Assembly (NCBI GenBank): GCA_035610835.1
Contig: CM069449.1
Location: forward strand, 55,498,308-55,562,307
Direction of reading: 5' to 3'
Length of the DNA: 64,000 nucleotides
Origin: Ophiura sarsii
Taxonomy: Eukaryota > Echinodermata > Ophiuroidea > Amphilepidida > Ophiuridae
Position numbers and translations under genes: made by a program. The notes under the pieces are model-generated. The model did not search any database and had not been told where the DNA came from. It saw only the letters and a program-made list of their open reading frames with translations. Within the stretch, counting starts at the first letter, position 1; each line of letters starts with the position of its first letter. Below, piece by piece: positions 1-43,034 of the stretch.

Positions 1-429
1 TCATATCTAATGTAACACTAACAATAAAGCTAATACTGTTTTTCAGTTATTTTAACATTTTGCAGACATCTTGGATACTTAAAAATACTCAAACTAGATC
101 TACAGCCCCTAAACTAGTATATGTTGAATGCTGTCTTATTAGATTTGGGGGTATTAGTATTACATAAAATGGTCATTTAAACAATTGTTTTAGGTCATTT
201 AACATCAACTTAACCATTCTGGCAGCCATTTTGGAAAGTGATACAGAATCAAAATTGTAACAGAGGTGACCCTTATATCTAAAAGAAATAGCCTAGCAGT
301 TTTAGAACATACTATTTGGTGAATGTGATGTAATATACACTCTTACAATGTCTATTGTGGATTATCATTCACTCATGTAGACTATTTTAACATTTACAGC
401 GGCTGTTTTGGTGGCCATATTGGATTTAA

Positions 430-1110
430 TGTACGTTATTACAATGCAAATATACTGGATATGAGTTACGAGTGGTCTAATAAATACATCCCGATGTTAA
501 AACTATACTTTCTTCATACATTTTGGTTGATATTATACCATTTTATGGAATTTCGACAATTTGTTCAGTTATTTTGGGATCCATTTGGTGGCCATTTTGG
601 ATTTTCAAGTATGCTAACAAAGCAAAAATACTAGATATGATATTTGCAGCCACTTCGGGAACCATTTTTGGGCCACTTTGGCAGCCATTTTGGATTTTGA
701 ACTATGTTAACAAAGCATGAATACTGTATATGAGTTACTAGTGGTCTAACACATACATCCCATCGTTAAAAATATATTTTCATCATACATTTCGGTTGAT
801 ATTATGCTATTTCATGGAATTCTTACCATTTTTACCATTTTTGGCCATTAATTCGGCGGCCATGTTGGTTTTAAAGTATGTTAACAAAGCAAAAATACTA
901 GATATGAGTTTCTAAGGGTCTAACACATACATCCCATTGTTAAAGCTATACTCTGATCATACATGTTGGTTTATATATGCCAATATATGGAATTTTATCA
1001 TTTTTGGCTGCCATTTTGGATTTAGATGTGTTAACAAAGTAAAATATCCGGATATGAGTGTCTAGTGGTCTAATACATACATTACTGCGTTATTTACATT
1101 CACCAGAGTT
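430..1110. repeat. Degenerate tandem repeat in the NDUFS2 intron or upstream
   Basis: Diverged copies of one module recur at about 443, 617, 708, 884 and 1034. The module reads roughly AACAAAGCAAAAATACTAG, ATATGAGT, TGGTCTAA, CATACATCCC, then GGCCATTTTGGATT. Spacing runs from about 90 to 175 bp. No coding function is seen. The rest of 1-1741 is AT-rich and shows no exon I can recognise. Confidence 0.7.
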
Positions 1111-1741
1111 TCCAATATTCATCATAAGTTTATTAGTGTGCTTTTTGTTTGCATTTTGGTGGCCATTTTGAAAATATGCTGATAACACACAGAAAGCTAC
1201 CGCTTTGAATTTGCTATCAACCATATTCTGGTTCCATGGATCCATACCAATACAAAAATCATTATTAGCCTTACTCCCTCGACATGGTACCGACCGACCC
1301 TACGGGCTCATGGACTAAATGACCATTAAGCAAAACCAATTTTCCTGTGTGTAAATCCCATAGGAATGGCAAAAAACGCGGTCAGTTTACAAAACTTGCC
1401 ACAGTTTGCGTATTCTTCTGTCGATTGCTTTGATTTTTTGGGAGGATAAACTAGATTAACACTGCTTTACACTGACATCAAAAAATTCATGGTTCAATGC
1501 ACGCATCAAGGTCAAATGGTCGTTTCAAATCGTGCACAATGTTTTTTGACTCACCCTGTATATACTCACGCGCACATTTTCTGCGCCGCACAAAAAATAA
1601 AAATATTGGACAGCAATATTTTTTCAATATTGGACGCAAATCCGGGAACTTCTTGCACAATATTCAATACGCACTTTTATTGTATCGTTTGGAAGGCCCA
1701 TATAAATCATAATATTATTTATTGTCTTTATTATATTGTAG

Positions 1742-1871
1742 ATATCTTTGCCGAGTAGAAGAAATGAGACAGAGTGTTCGTATTGTAGAACAATGTCTTA
1801 ACATTATGCCTCCAGGAGAGATCAAGGTTGATGATTGCAAGATATGCCCTCCAAAGAGAGCAGAAATGAAG
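1742..1871 (+). CDS. NDUFS2: NDUFS2 exon a
   Basis: The acceptor AG is at 1740-1741 after a T-rich tract. The first base completes a split codon (AG|A or CG|A, Arg), then 43 codons follow, beginning [11 protein letters not shown] and ending PPKRAEMK. The donor GTAAG is at 1872. The exon ends in phase 0. The open frame running past 1871 reads into a C-rich intron start and is not coding. Confidence 0.96.
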
Positions 1872-4800
1872 GTAAGCCCCCCCCCCCTCCCCCCCGAAAG
1901 AAATTGTTTGATTGTCCTCGTCCGCCCCACTGTTGAAATCCTCCCGACTCAATTTTTTTTCTCTCAAAAATTTCAATCTTTTTTTCACATTTTAGTCGAA
2001 AATCGTAAATTTATTCCTTTAATTCCTTTATAAAGTGTTTATAAAATATAAAAACTCATCAAAATATTACAGATTTTTTTCCCTTCCCCGTTTTGGTTAC
2101 CACACCAAGTACATCTCATTTTACTTTTGGTACCTGCAAAAAAGGGTGTGAGAAAAAGAAGAAAAAAAATCCACACCGACCGAGCTATCTGTTGCAAGTG
2201 ATCTATGGACATTCAAACAATATATTTTTATTGGCCTAAGGCCAAATGAAGTATGAGGACATATTTTTTATGAATAATGTATGTAAAGAGCATCTTACTT
2301 GAATAACATAGTTTTGTGATTTGATAACCTAATGTTGAAGACAAAAAATTGTGGCTATATAATACTCCATCTGTCTTTTTCTTTTTTGGTATATAAAGAG
2401 CAAAAGAGAACAATAGTCCAACAGATATTACAATTCAAACTGGTAACTCTCTACTTCAGAGAGCTCTGTTGGGTTTTTTCTCATTATACAAATTGAAGAT
2501 AACTTTGAAGGGCCTCAAGATTGTAGAGGGCTTTTCTTTTGTTCTTAAAATGTGATAGTGTCGTAATGGTCCCCAGCTGGTGGGAACAATTGCATCATAT
2601 AATTTCTTGAGTTTCTGAGTAAATTATCCAGATTACGGATCACATAATGGTATCTACAAACAAATGTGCATACAACTTGATCAATTATCTAATGAAAATG
2701 TGTATCTTGTAAGAATAAAAATGCGACTTGATGGATGAAGGCAATGTTTCATCACACTGTACATATCATTTGTAAAAGCAGGAGGGAATGAGAGACCACA
2801 GAAAAAACAATTTATAATACAATCACAGATGTGGAAAACATTGATTTGTAACACAGTATGACAAAATCCATGTCAGAGTGATGTACTGTAAAACCAGAAA
2901 TGTTCGGGAGTTTAAAATTTTCACAAATCAACTACTGGCCTAGTTCACGGCATGAACATTTCGTAAATGTAAAATTTGGAGTTACATTGTAACTTTGCGA
3001 TGCACTGCTACAAGGTAAATTGGAAATATATGAGGCATGCAATTTTCGTGAGTAAGTGCTCCTCGCAAAATTTAAATACATGCACAAAATGTCTGGTTTT
3101 ACAGTATGACAATTTTGTTTCTTACACGGTCCAATCCCTGTAATTACTACATGCAGGACATTGCGTTTAAGTTCAATGACATAATTTCAATAAAAGCAAT
3201 GTATACAATTTAATATCGGTTCCCCTTTTTTTAACAGGATTCTATGGAAGCTCTGATTCATCATTTCAAGCATTATACAGACGGTTACCATGTACCTCCA
3301 GGTAGTACGTACACAGTTATTGAGGCACCAAAGGTAAGCTATAGGAACAGAGTGGCATTAGTCAGACCCCTCAAACTTTTCCCATCCTTCCTCCCATTCC
3401 TACTCTCCCCTAATAAACTCCTTCACATATTTTTACCGTGGGATTGTCACTTAAAATAAATGAAAAGGTTATGGGTAACAAATAACAATTTGTCACTTAA
3501 AATAAATGAAAAGGTTATGGGTAACAAATAACAATAAGAGTAATTATTCTATCCAATCCATTGATATTTTCTGAAAACAAAGATCTGAATTAAAATAATT
3601 TTATCTAGGTTTGTAGAATCTGTCCTTTTCCTGCATGTTGGTAAATGATCTTCTAGTGTTCACCTTGAGTACTTATGCGGTTTTAAGTAACAGACCACTG
3701 TGTATAAGTTGTTTTATCCTAATCTATAATCCATATACTTTATATCACTGATTTAGTTTGAGTTCTGTTTATCAGAAAAAGGGTTAGCATAGAGTGCTCT
3801 CTCATTTTTTTGAGGGAAAATGGGTCTCAATCCTACACCAACTCATATTGTTGCTTCCTTCAAGGGAAATATGCTCTGGGCAATGTTTTGCCATGTCACT
3901 GTAATTGTAATAAATGCCCTCATAAATGTTTCAAAACTCAAAATTGTGTCCATAAAATAACCTTACAATGAGCATTTATACATTGTACAATGGTCCATAT
4001 TTGAAGGTCAATTTGTGCTTCTCTGTTTTGTTTCAGGGTGAATTTGGTGTGTTTTTAGTATCAGACGGCACCCAGAGACCATACCGATGCAAGATTAAGG
4101 CGCCAGGATTCCTGCATTTGGCCGGTCTAGATAACATGAGCCGTGGACATATGTTGGCTGATGTAGTAGCTATAATAGGTAAGATTCAACGTAAATAGTA
4201 ATATCATATTATGGTTGACAAATAAAGAGAAGTACTCAGAAAAACTTACATTTTTGCCATTTGGATGATTTCTTCCCACAGAATTTTGATGTTGAACTAC
4301 AATCGTGGAAAAAAGTCCTTGGAACGCGAACGCTGAGCTAGCACACGTGCTGGGTATTGTGTGCATGTATTGATACTTAGTGTCTTCTGTTATAAACGGA
4401 AATTGTTCAAATTAGATTTTTCCTTCCCCAACCCCCATCGATCAATGTTGGGACACTCTGGCAAGCTGCAGGAGCCACTGGCCTTGGTCAACATTGTACG
4501 GGGGAGTGGGGGTAACACTTTTCCGTTAATCACGCGCAAGTGTTCCAAGACTTTTTTCCAGGATTGTAGTATGGGAGGGGGCTGAAGTACGTGAACACAC
4601 TTTGTTTAGATTTGTTACACATATTTTTATATATATTTTTTGAATTTCTTTGTTATTGAATGAAAATATTGTGCGACGCAGAAAATGAACGCCCGGTATG
4701 TTAGCGCAGATGGTTTGAAAATGGTACATTTGTGAGATCGGATTTTGATCCCGCTTGGATCTTAATTATAAATTTTGATTTAAATGGCATATCACCTAGC

Positions 4801-4937
4801 CAGGAAAATGTTTAGGTTTGGTGTATAATATATGATAATTATAACTGCAATAAAATTTATATTTAAATATTTTTTGTCTTCATTTTTGTTTGTCTACAGG
4901 AACCTTGGATGTTGTATTTGGTGAAATTGATCGCTAG
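1742..4937 (+). CDS. NDUFS2: NDUFS2, C-terminal part (complex I 49 kDa subunit), 4 exons
   Basis: Core subunit of mitochondrial NADH:ubiquinone oxidoreductase. The family (NuoD/49 kDa) sits in the matrix arm at the quinone site. Four exons (1742-1871, 3238-3333, 4037-4178, 4900-4937) join in phase with GT..AG borders and give about 135 residues: [12 protein letters not shown], then [10 protein letters not shown] and PPKRAEMK, then [19 protein letters not shown] and YTVIEAPK, then [43 protein letters not shown], and finally the conserved end VVFGEIDR before TAG. This matches the C-terminus of animal NDUFS2 nearly residue by residue from knowledge of the family. Everything N-terminal, including the quinone-site His/Tyr region, lies upstream of the window. 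No frameshift or missing motif is seen, so this looks like the functional gene. It runs tail-to-tail with the RTK gene on the other strand. Confidence 0.97.
2889..3106. mobile_element. MITE with ACTGTAAAACCAGA ends
   Basis: The terminal inverted repeats are CTGTAAAACCAGAAATG at the left and its near complement CTGGTTTTACAG at the right. Both ends are flanked by TA, which suggests a Tc1/mariner-type non-autonomous element of about 215 bp. It sits in the second intron of the NDUFS2 segment. Confidence 0.65.
3238..3333 (+). CDS. NDUFS2: NDUFS2 exon b
   Basis: The acceptor TTTTTTAACAG ends at 3237. Thirty-two codons follow, from [10 protein letters not shown] to YTVIEAPK, and the donor GTAAGC is at 3334. 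The exon is phase 0 on both sides, so it joins exon a directly. The in-frame ATG at 3244 is internal, not a start. Confidence 0.96.
3446..3535. repeat. 45-bp direct tandem duplication
   Basis: Two virtually identical copies of a 45-bp block (starting TGTCACTTAAAATAAATG) follow each other just after the NDUFS2 exon b donor region. Near-identity implies a recent event. Confidence 0.85.
4037..4178 (+). CDS. NDUFS2: NDUFS2 exon c
   Basis: The acceptor TTTGTTTCAG ends at 4036. Forty-seven codons plus one base encode [11 protein letters not shown] through [11 protein letters not shown]. The donor GTAAGA is at 4179. The hanging G is completed by the next exon to a Gly codon, as in the family sequence AIIGT. 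Confidence 0.96.
4300..4566. mobile_element. TA-flanked MITE, copy 1
   Basis: The terminal inverted repeats CAATCGTGGAAAAAAGTCC and (complement) TTTTTTCCAGGATTG are flanked by TA. A second copy in the opposite orientation is at 16983-17250 with the same interior (for example AAGCTGCAGGAGCCACTGG). TA targets suggest the Tc1/mariner group. It lies in the last NDUFS2 intron. Confidence 0.85.
4900..4937 (+). CDS. NDUFS2: NDUFS2 last coding exon with stop
   Basis: The acceptor TTTGTCTACAG ends at 4899. The exon completes the split Gly codon, then encodes [11 protein letters not shown] and the stop TAG (4935-4937). The family ends in the same way (VFGEVDR), which fixes both frame and stop. It is too short to show up as an open reading frame by itself. 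Confidence 0.95.
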
Positions 4938-5551
4938 AATAGCTCCTGTGTGCAAAGACTTTTATTCTACATTTGAATGGAAACCCAGCTGTAAATTATG
5001 AGAGTGTACAGACCATTGAGAACTTACCACACACGATGTATTGATTGCCTGTAGTGAATTGCAAACATACACAAGCAAAAGTTGGAAACCGCCAAGAGCT
5101 ATATTATGCAATCTTTTTCAAGGAACGCCCTCTACACATTTCGGAATGCAGATTATTGCCACGTTCCATTGATATTTCTTTTACATATTGGTTCATTGAT
5201 AATTTGTTACAGAAAATAGGGTCAAGAGAGTTTGATGTTGAGTCAAACTTAGGTTTAAAAAAAAGAAATTGAGTGTGAAAATTTGAAAAAGATCACATGA
5301 TATTGATCTGTGGGGTAACATGAACAAAAAGGTGATTGCAGCGTAGATGGGTGGGGGTGTGTGCGACCAGCAGGCGCGGATGTTTCAACTTGTGTGACTG
5401 AAAACAAATCCGGGTCCTTGCATGTTAATGATGCATCGATGTCAGAGCATGGGTAGATGATTAATGGAGACAATTAATTTCGTTGAAACTTTCACAAACT
5501 TTCACCCTTTCAGAAATATGAATTTTCTATTTGTGAAGGAAATGCAATAAA
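4938..5551 (+). other. NDUFS2: NDUFS2 3' UTR (probable)
   Basis: From the stop codon to the first good poly(A) hexamer, AATAAA at 5546-5551, is about 610 nt with no transposon ends recognised. The end point is inferred from the hexamer only. A second AATAAA in nearly the same context lies at 5732-5737. Confidence 0.55.
5546..5551 (+). terminator. Candidate poly(A) signal of NDUFS2
   Basis: Canonical AATAAA about 610 nt after the stop, followed by T/G-rich sequence. The alternative at 5732-5737 has almost identical flanking bases (AATAAACTGAG then CTTGT). Confidence 0.5.
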
Positions 5552-6635
5552 CTGAGTCTTGTAATATGAAAAAGTCAATCTTTCGTTCTCAACACAAGAT
5601 AATAATTACCTAGAATTTTCAGGTGCTGCTTCACCTTTTATCAGCAGACTAATGTCTCCAACTAAGGCTTGACCTTTTGGAAATGTGACGTCAGAATCAG
5701 GTCATAGAAATAGGTGATGAACTTTCACTCTAATAAACTGAGGCTTGTCTAGCATATTTTGTTCCTCAGTTTTGAAAAGCAAAACATAGATTTTGCAATA
5801 TGTTTTCATACAGGTGAAAGCATTAACCTAACAGGTTAACTAAAAAAAAACCCAACAGATTTTGCTTCTGTAAGGAAATATAATCAAATTATACTAAAGA
5901 AAACCTCACAAATCATTCAACTCTTAATCATCCTGTCGTTGATTTGGTTTATCTAAATAAAATATGAGACATTAGATGGGGTGCATGGTCAGATGATAAA
6001 ACACAGTGTATATTTTACCCCCGATTTTACCGCTGTTCAACATATGGTGCAATGATAAACTTTGGTGTCAGCTTATAAAGTGTGGAGATCATCATGGTGA
6101 AGCGATGATATTTGCATCTTCACGATCAAAGGAAAATATTAGTTGTGCTGCAGTAAGTGTCCAGCGTATTATATACTAGACTTTGCCCTGGCGTTACTCT
6201 CCAACTTGAGCGGACACAGAGTAAAGATAAAGCAATTTGAATTGCTACAATGAATCAGCAGTAAAGGATACTGAAAGCGATTGATGTTATAGCTGTGCAT
6301 ACTCAATTTGAAATGGTACTCTTATATTTTAAGACCAGTAAGAATATCACAGAAAATTATGCCCATTTACAAAGTGTTGGGTAATTTGTAAAGTTTATTG
6401 GCCCCAATAATAAAAATAGAATATTTAAGAAAATATGTTGATATCTATCTCGTTGTTATTTAACTATTTGTTTCATATTGTTTTGAAAACCCTTAAATTG
6501 CACATATCTTTGGAAATAATTGTCCATTCTTAATGGGATTTTCTGCTAAAATGAAAATGAGATATTTTGAACTTCAGACTCATTCTCTTGATCACATCAC
6601 ATATTTATAGGCAACTTGTACTTCACAACTTTAAG
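5552..6635. other. Intergenic, nothing recognised
   Basis: AT-rich sequence between NDUFS2 and a MITE. I see no ORF with family resemblance and no clear repeat ends. Confidence 0.5.
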
Positions 6636-7128
6636 GGCCGTATTCTCGTACTTAACATGGTTTTAGCTTAAAACTGTGACTAACTAAACTTGTGTCTAAA
6701 TCAAACGTGAGTATATCTTTTACACGATGTGTTTAGATAAACCAAATTTTAAACTCGGCAAATCTCGTCTCATCTCGTCGTGCGTTCGCTGAATACATGT
6801 AATTAAATTTATTGTGTCCTAAAACTCTAAGGGTTACATAGATATCAACTGATTTCCTCAAATGCACTTGTATTTTTAAGACATCATGATCAGCTTGCAC
6901 TGGGCACGGTTGATTGAGTAATCGTTCAAGGCGTACAATTGGTGCACAAGTTTAGTTAAACATGCGTTAAACCCATACTCGCGTTTAAAGTTAGACACTT
7001 TTCAGTGAGTTAAACATGTTTAAGTTGAACACATTTTCAACAATTGCATTTAGTTAAAACTGTGTTTAAAGTCAAAGTAAACATGTGTTCAGCTTAAAAC
7101 CGTGTTTGAATATGTACGAGATACAGCC
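6636..7128. mobile_element. MITE-like inverted-repeat element
   Basis: The left end GGCCGTATTCTCGTAC is mirrored at the right end (GTACGAGATACAGCC). Inner parts rich in GTTTAAA and TTTAGCTTAAAAC also pair. TTAA occurs on both flanks but is not flush on the right, so the target duplication is unsettled. Confidence 0.6.
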
Positions 7129-7254
7129 ATATTAAAGTGTTTGAAACAATTTTGTAAACAAGTTGGATACATAGCTGATTCAGTCATTTCTAGTTATTTA
7201 AAATGACCTCACAGGTTAAGGAACAAAAATTTCGCTTACACAATGACAGTAGTC

Positions 7255-7436
7255 CAGGGGTGTGAGAGTTCCTCTTTTTAGCTGATTTTATATATTTTTA
7301 AAATTTGGCTATGCCAACATTTCAGCCTTTTCTTTCCTTTTCAGCCCATATTTGGTATTTTTGCCCAATTTTACGCTGTTTTTCCTCGTTTTTGTCTGTT
7401 TTCCTCGTTTTTTATTTGCGGCCTCTCACACCCCTG
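7255..7436. mobile_element. Short hAT-like MITE
   Basis: The ends CAGGGGTGTGAGAG and CTCTCACACCCCTG are inverted repeats. GTAGTC flanks both ends flush (7249-7254 and 7437-7442). The CAGGG end is hAT-like, although a 6-bp duplication is short for that group. Confidence 0.65.
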
Positions 7437-8305
7437 GTAGTCAGACGTGAAAGTAATTATTTAAAGAAAACAAACACACCATTTCAAATGTCACCGTGAG
7501 TATCCTATTTTATTTATATACAACACAAAAATATTCAGAATTATACAAAAATATTCACATTTATTTGAAAAAATAAAAATGAGATAAAATTATTCTTTAT
7601 TGCTACTGCTACTACAACATTGTTAGGGTTAGCCAGTGGCCATCCACAAGACATTTTGGACGGGTGTGTTAAACATATTTACAAAGTTTATTAGAAAAGT
7701 AAGGAATTTGCATGAAAGGTATTAGACAAGTTGAGAAAAAAAACCTAAACTCACAATTGTCTGTGTTTGTTCGTTTACATTTAAAATGTGCCCTCATTGG
7801 ATATTTTCATTGCACACCTTTTAATAATGTAATATATGCAGGCAGGCAAGCTATTGTTGGGCAGTCAATGCGCATGCGCTCATATACCAATAGATGTGAC
7901 TGCTGTGACGTGTGAGGTGACATCGTCTATAGGAATAAAAGAAGTTAAAATAATTTGCCCTTTTTAAATAAAATCTATGCCTTTTTTAAATTTAAAACAA
8001 TAACATTTACAACTTAAAATACACAAAGCATTTCGGCAATTTCATAGAACAGGCTAATAACAAAACCTTTAAAAGATGTCATTTCTGTCTATTTTTTGTG
8101 CAATTTATATGGTTCCATCATTTGGTTGTCTTGTGTTATGATCAAGAATAATCAAGATTGTTCAAACATATAATTATGCTTGATGCAAAAAAAATTAAAA
8201 AAATTCTATAGTCAAGTTTGTTGAGCATTTTCTGACATTTTCTACTTACAGGAGAACAGTACTATTGATGAAACCATAATGGTAGGAAAATAATTATCTA
8301 ATGTA

Positions 8306-9184
8306 TACACATGGAAAAAAGTATCGCACCACTTTTTGTTGTTGAAAAGTGCAAATGTGGCCTCGAATTTTGCCACCATGGTGTGATATTAAGGATCATT
8401 TGTTTGCGTAAGCTGTCCAACAAAATGCTGCGCAATAAAAGGGCCATATTTTAGTTTGTGACATAATGGATGTGATGTTTTTCAAGGCCAAGGGGAAAAT
8501 GCATGCTTTTGTCCAAAAACATGCATGAAACAAGTTTGGGTATAACTCGATATTGAATAGACTTTAAAAACTTAAAATAGTCATTATATTAGTTCTGTAT
8601 TTGGCGCAAGAAATGTTTCATTTAGACGTTATAGGCTACAATGCAGTGAATGAGTCCAAACATGCCATTTTTTTGTTGCTCATAAATTCAGTATATACGA
8701 TGAGGTCACCGTTGATTTTAAAATTTTTATTTGACCTAGGTCAACACTTCCGCAATATTGCTTTTGTCATTTGAACTTAATTAAAATTTGACCTATTTTG
8801 ACCTTTGACCCCATAACCGTTGGGCGTACGAAAAAGGGAGTTTTTTCATGTCTAAGGACAATCGGGCAACTTTTGAAATTTGACCCCAGATGACCTTTGA
8901 CCTTGGAAGACTTAAATGTGTTACCAAGGATTACAACTATAGAGATTAATCATTGGGCCTCTCAATATCGCGTTTTACCCAAACTTGTTTTATGCATTTG
9001 CCCTTTGGCCTTGAAAAACATTACATCGATTACATCAAAAACTAAAACGTGGCCCTTTTATTGCATAACATTTTGTTGGACAGCTTACGCAAACAAATGA
9101 TCCTTAATATCACACCATGGTGGCAAAATTCGAGGCCACATTTGCACTTTTCAACAAGTGATGCGATACTTTTTTCCATGTGTA
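8306..9184. mobile_element. Mariner-type non-autonomous element with ~250-bp inverted arms
   Basis: The arms TACACATGGAAAAAAGTATC... (left) and their complement (right, ending CCATGTGTA) are flanked by TA. The arms match over roughly 250 bp including GCCACCATGGTGTGATATTA. No transposase is seen inside. The short ORFs at each end are two readings of the same arm and are not genes. Confidence 0.8.
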
Positions 9185-9802
9185 TATATTTACCCACTTT
9201 AATTGAACACAGAACTATACTATTCAATAAAACAAATTTAAACTGCACATGCCCAACCCGTGATTATTTGATATTCGCACCTGGTTGTCTGTGTCGAAAG
9301 TGCTGACGAGAAAGCCATACCCAATATTGTGATGTCATCGTAACTAAAACCGTCTCATCATCAACAGGTCACTGCATGTAATCACGCCGGAATTCAATGC
9401 ATAAATTGAAAATATCTATAGAGTGTGCTCAAAGTAAAATAAATATAAAAAAATTCTTACAAAATATGATGGGCAACCAATGCTCGAATCAATAGCTGCA
9501 TTATTTACTGTTATCACCAAAAAGATTCCCAACATTTCATGGTACCATTATCAAGTTTTGTTAAATAAGTTAATACATTTTGAAACCAAACAAAATGTTG
9601 AGTATTACTGAATGATGCATGCTATTGATTAAGTGGCTACATGCATGATACACAATAGCTAATTAATAAGACAAAACAAACTTGCTCAGATAGTATTTTC
9701 AAACATTAAATAATGACAACACAAAGTCATTATTTCGTTAATTCAGCAGAGCAAAGATAAAATCAGGATTATGTGATGATCTGATTAGAGTGTGTGCCAT
9801 TA

Positions 9803-10085
9803 GGCCTAAAAAAGAAGGTTTGATTGGCGTAACATAGAAGAAAAAAATAGGGTAGGTAGGTCGGATTTTTTTTTGATTTTTTAAATCTATAAAACGTCTA
9901 TGAAATGTTATATACCGACACACATACCATACAGACATAAACAAATGGCACAAATACACATTTTCACTGTTTCTCTGACACATTTGTTTTTTGGGTTTTT
10001 TTTTCTTCTTCTTTTTCTCACACACACACAAAAAATGTTTAGGGTCGGTCGGGTTACGCCAATCAAACAATTTGTTTTTTAGGCC
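9803..10085. mobile_element. TTA-flanked MITE (PIF/Harbinger-like)
   Basis: The ends GGCCTAAAAAA and TTTTTTAGGCC, followed inward by TTTGATTGGCGTAAC and GTTACGCCAATCAAA, form inverted repeats. Both sides are flanked by TTA, the target of PIF/Harbinger elements. It contains a CGGTCGGGTT-type motif that recurs elsewhere in the window. Confidence 0.7.
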
Positions 10086-10450
10086 TTATTCAACAGTGGA
10101 AATAAAAAGAGCTTATATTAGAGAAATATCACACATTTTGTTCGGTTTTAAAATGTACACTTCTAATCTAAATGGGCATAAAACATGTTTTCCTCAACCA
10201 TTTTTAACCAACTATAACATTATTTTGAAAGCTAATGAGACAGCCTCTCAGCTAGAATAAATAATTTGAGAAATCCCAATACTGAGTACATTTTTTGGGT
10301 GTAAATTCTAACAGTGAGTGCACCTTTGACTTGTATAGACACTGAGAAATCCAAATGTCAATGCAATTATTAGTTTTCCATATTCTTTGAAGTATACTAC
10401 CCAAACAAAATTTCAATCATCAATTATTCGAATATTTTGTAATATAAACT

Positions 10451-10812
10451 GCTCACAAAAAGTATCGAAACACTTCAAAATGATCCAATATATAACGACT
10501 CGAAAGGGTACGCATTAATCAAAGCAAATAACCAAGTACATACTTTTGTTCTGCGTATTTTGACACCTCGATCGTTGAGATACGATGTTGCGGAGCGGAG
10601 TTATTGTCATTTCAATGATCATGGGTCCAGTTTCAAAGGTGACACTCATCCCTATTGAAAAGCACGAATCTGATCATTCTAAACAGTAATGCAAACCTCT
10701 TTCTATAGGATGATTGTCACTTTTTAAACTGGACCCACGACCATTGAAATGACAATAACTCCGCTCCGCAACATCGTATCTCATCGATCGAGGTGTCAAA
10801 ATACGCAAAACA
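10451..10812. mobile_element. Foldback element, right end unclear
   Basis: About 85 bp at 10545-10634 (CGTATTTTGACACCTCGAT, GTTGCGGAGCGGAGTTATTG) recurs inverted at 10726-10810. The left end CTCACAAAAAGTATCGAAAC has no visible partner, so the element is probably truncated at a T-rich run. Confidence 0.65.
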
Positions 10813-10947
10813 AACTTGCTTTTTTTTTTCTTCTTCAATTTTTTTTCTTTTTCAGATTTTTTTCTTCAGATTTGTTTTAAAACAGTTTAAATGGCATTGA
10901 ATATTAAATTAAGTGTTTATAACATATATGTGCGACTCTCAGAGTGA

Positions 10948-10953
10948 TTTATT
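10948..10953 (-). terminator. Possible poly(A) signal for the RTK gene
   Basis: AATAAA on the - strand, about 142 nt beyond the RTK stop codon. The choice is weak, because the region between is repeat-derived. Confidence 0.3.
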
Positions 10954-10984
10954 TCAACTTCTTGTTGGCTGAACTTTGAGCTTC

Positions 10985-11094
10985 CGCTGGTAAAAGAAAA
11001 TTTAAAAAAAAAAAAAAGAAAGAAAATCCGCCCGCCCGCCCCTCCTCTCTGAAAGCTGTGGAGGACAACATAACAATTTTTGTTGTCGGCCTAA
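10985..11094. mobile_element. Repeat remnant abutting the RTK stop codon
   Basis: An A-rich tract, then CCGCCCGCCCGCCC, then AACAATTTTTGTTGTCGGCC. A related block occurs at 14610-14690 (CCGACCCGACTT ... CAACAATTTTTTTTGTGTGGCC), and GGCCTAA ends match the TTA-flanked MITE at 9803-10085. Its edge lies within 1-3 bp of the RTK stop codon. Confidence 0.5.
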
Positions 11095-42906
<31,812 letters not shown>

Positions 42907-43034
42907 CTGATAACTAAAAAGGTTTTATAATAATATAAAAGAAGATGAACAAAGAGAGATAACTAAACTTTGAATTCAACTTCTGGCAATCATATGTGTA
43001 CAACATTGGGAGAAATGTGATGCATGTGCTATAG

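Noticed and set aside
9049..9306. 85-codon + strand ORF and its antisense partner
   Set aside because: Lies mostly in the right arm of a mariner-type inverted-repeat element; the same reading appears in the left arm.
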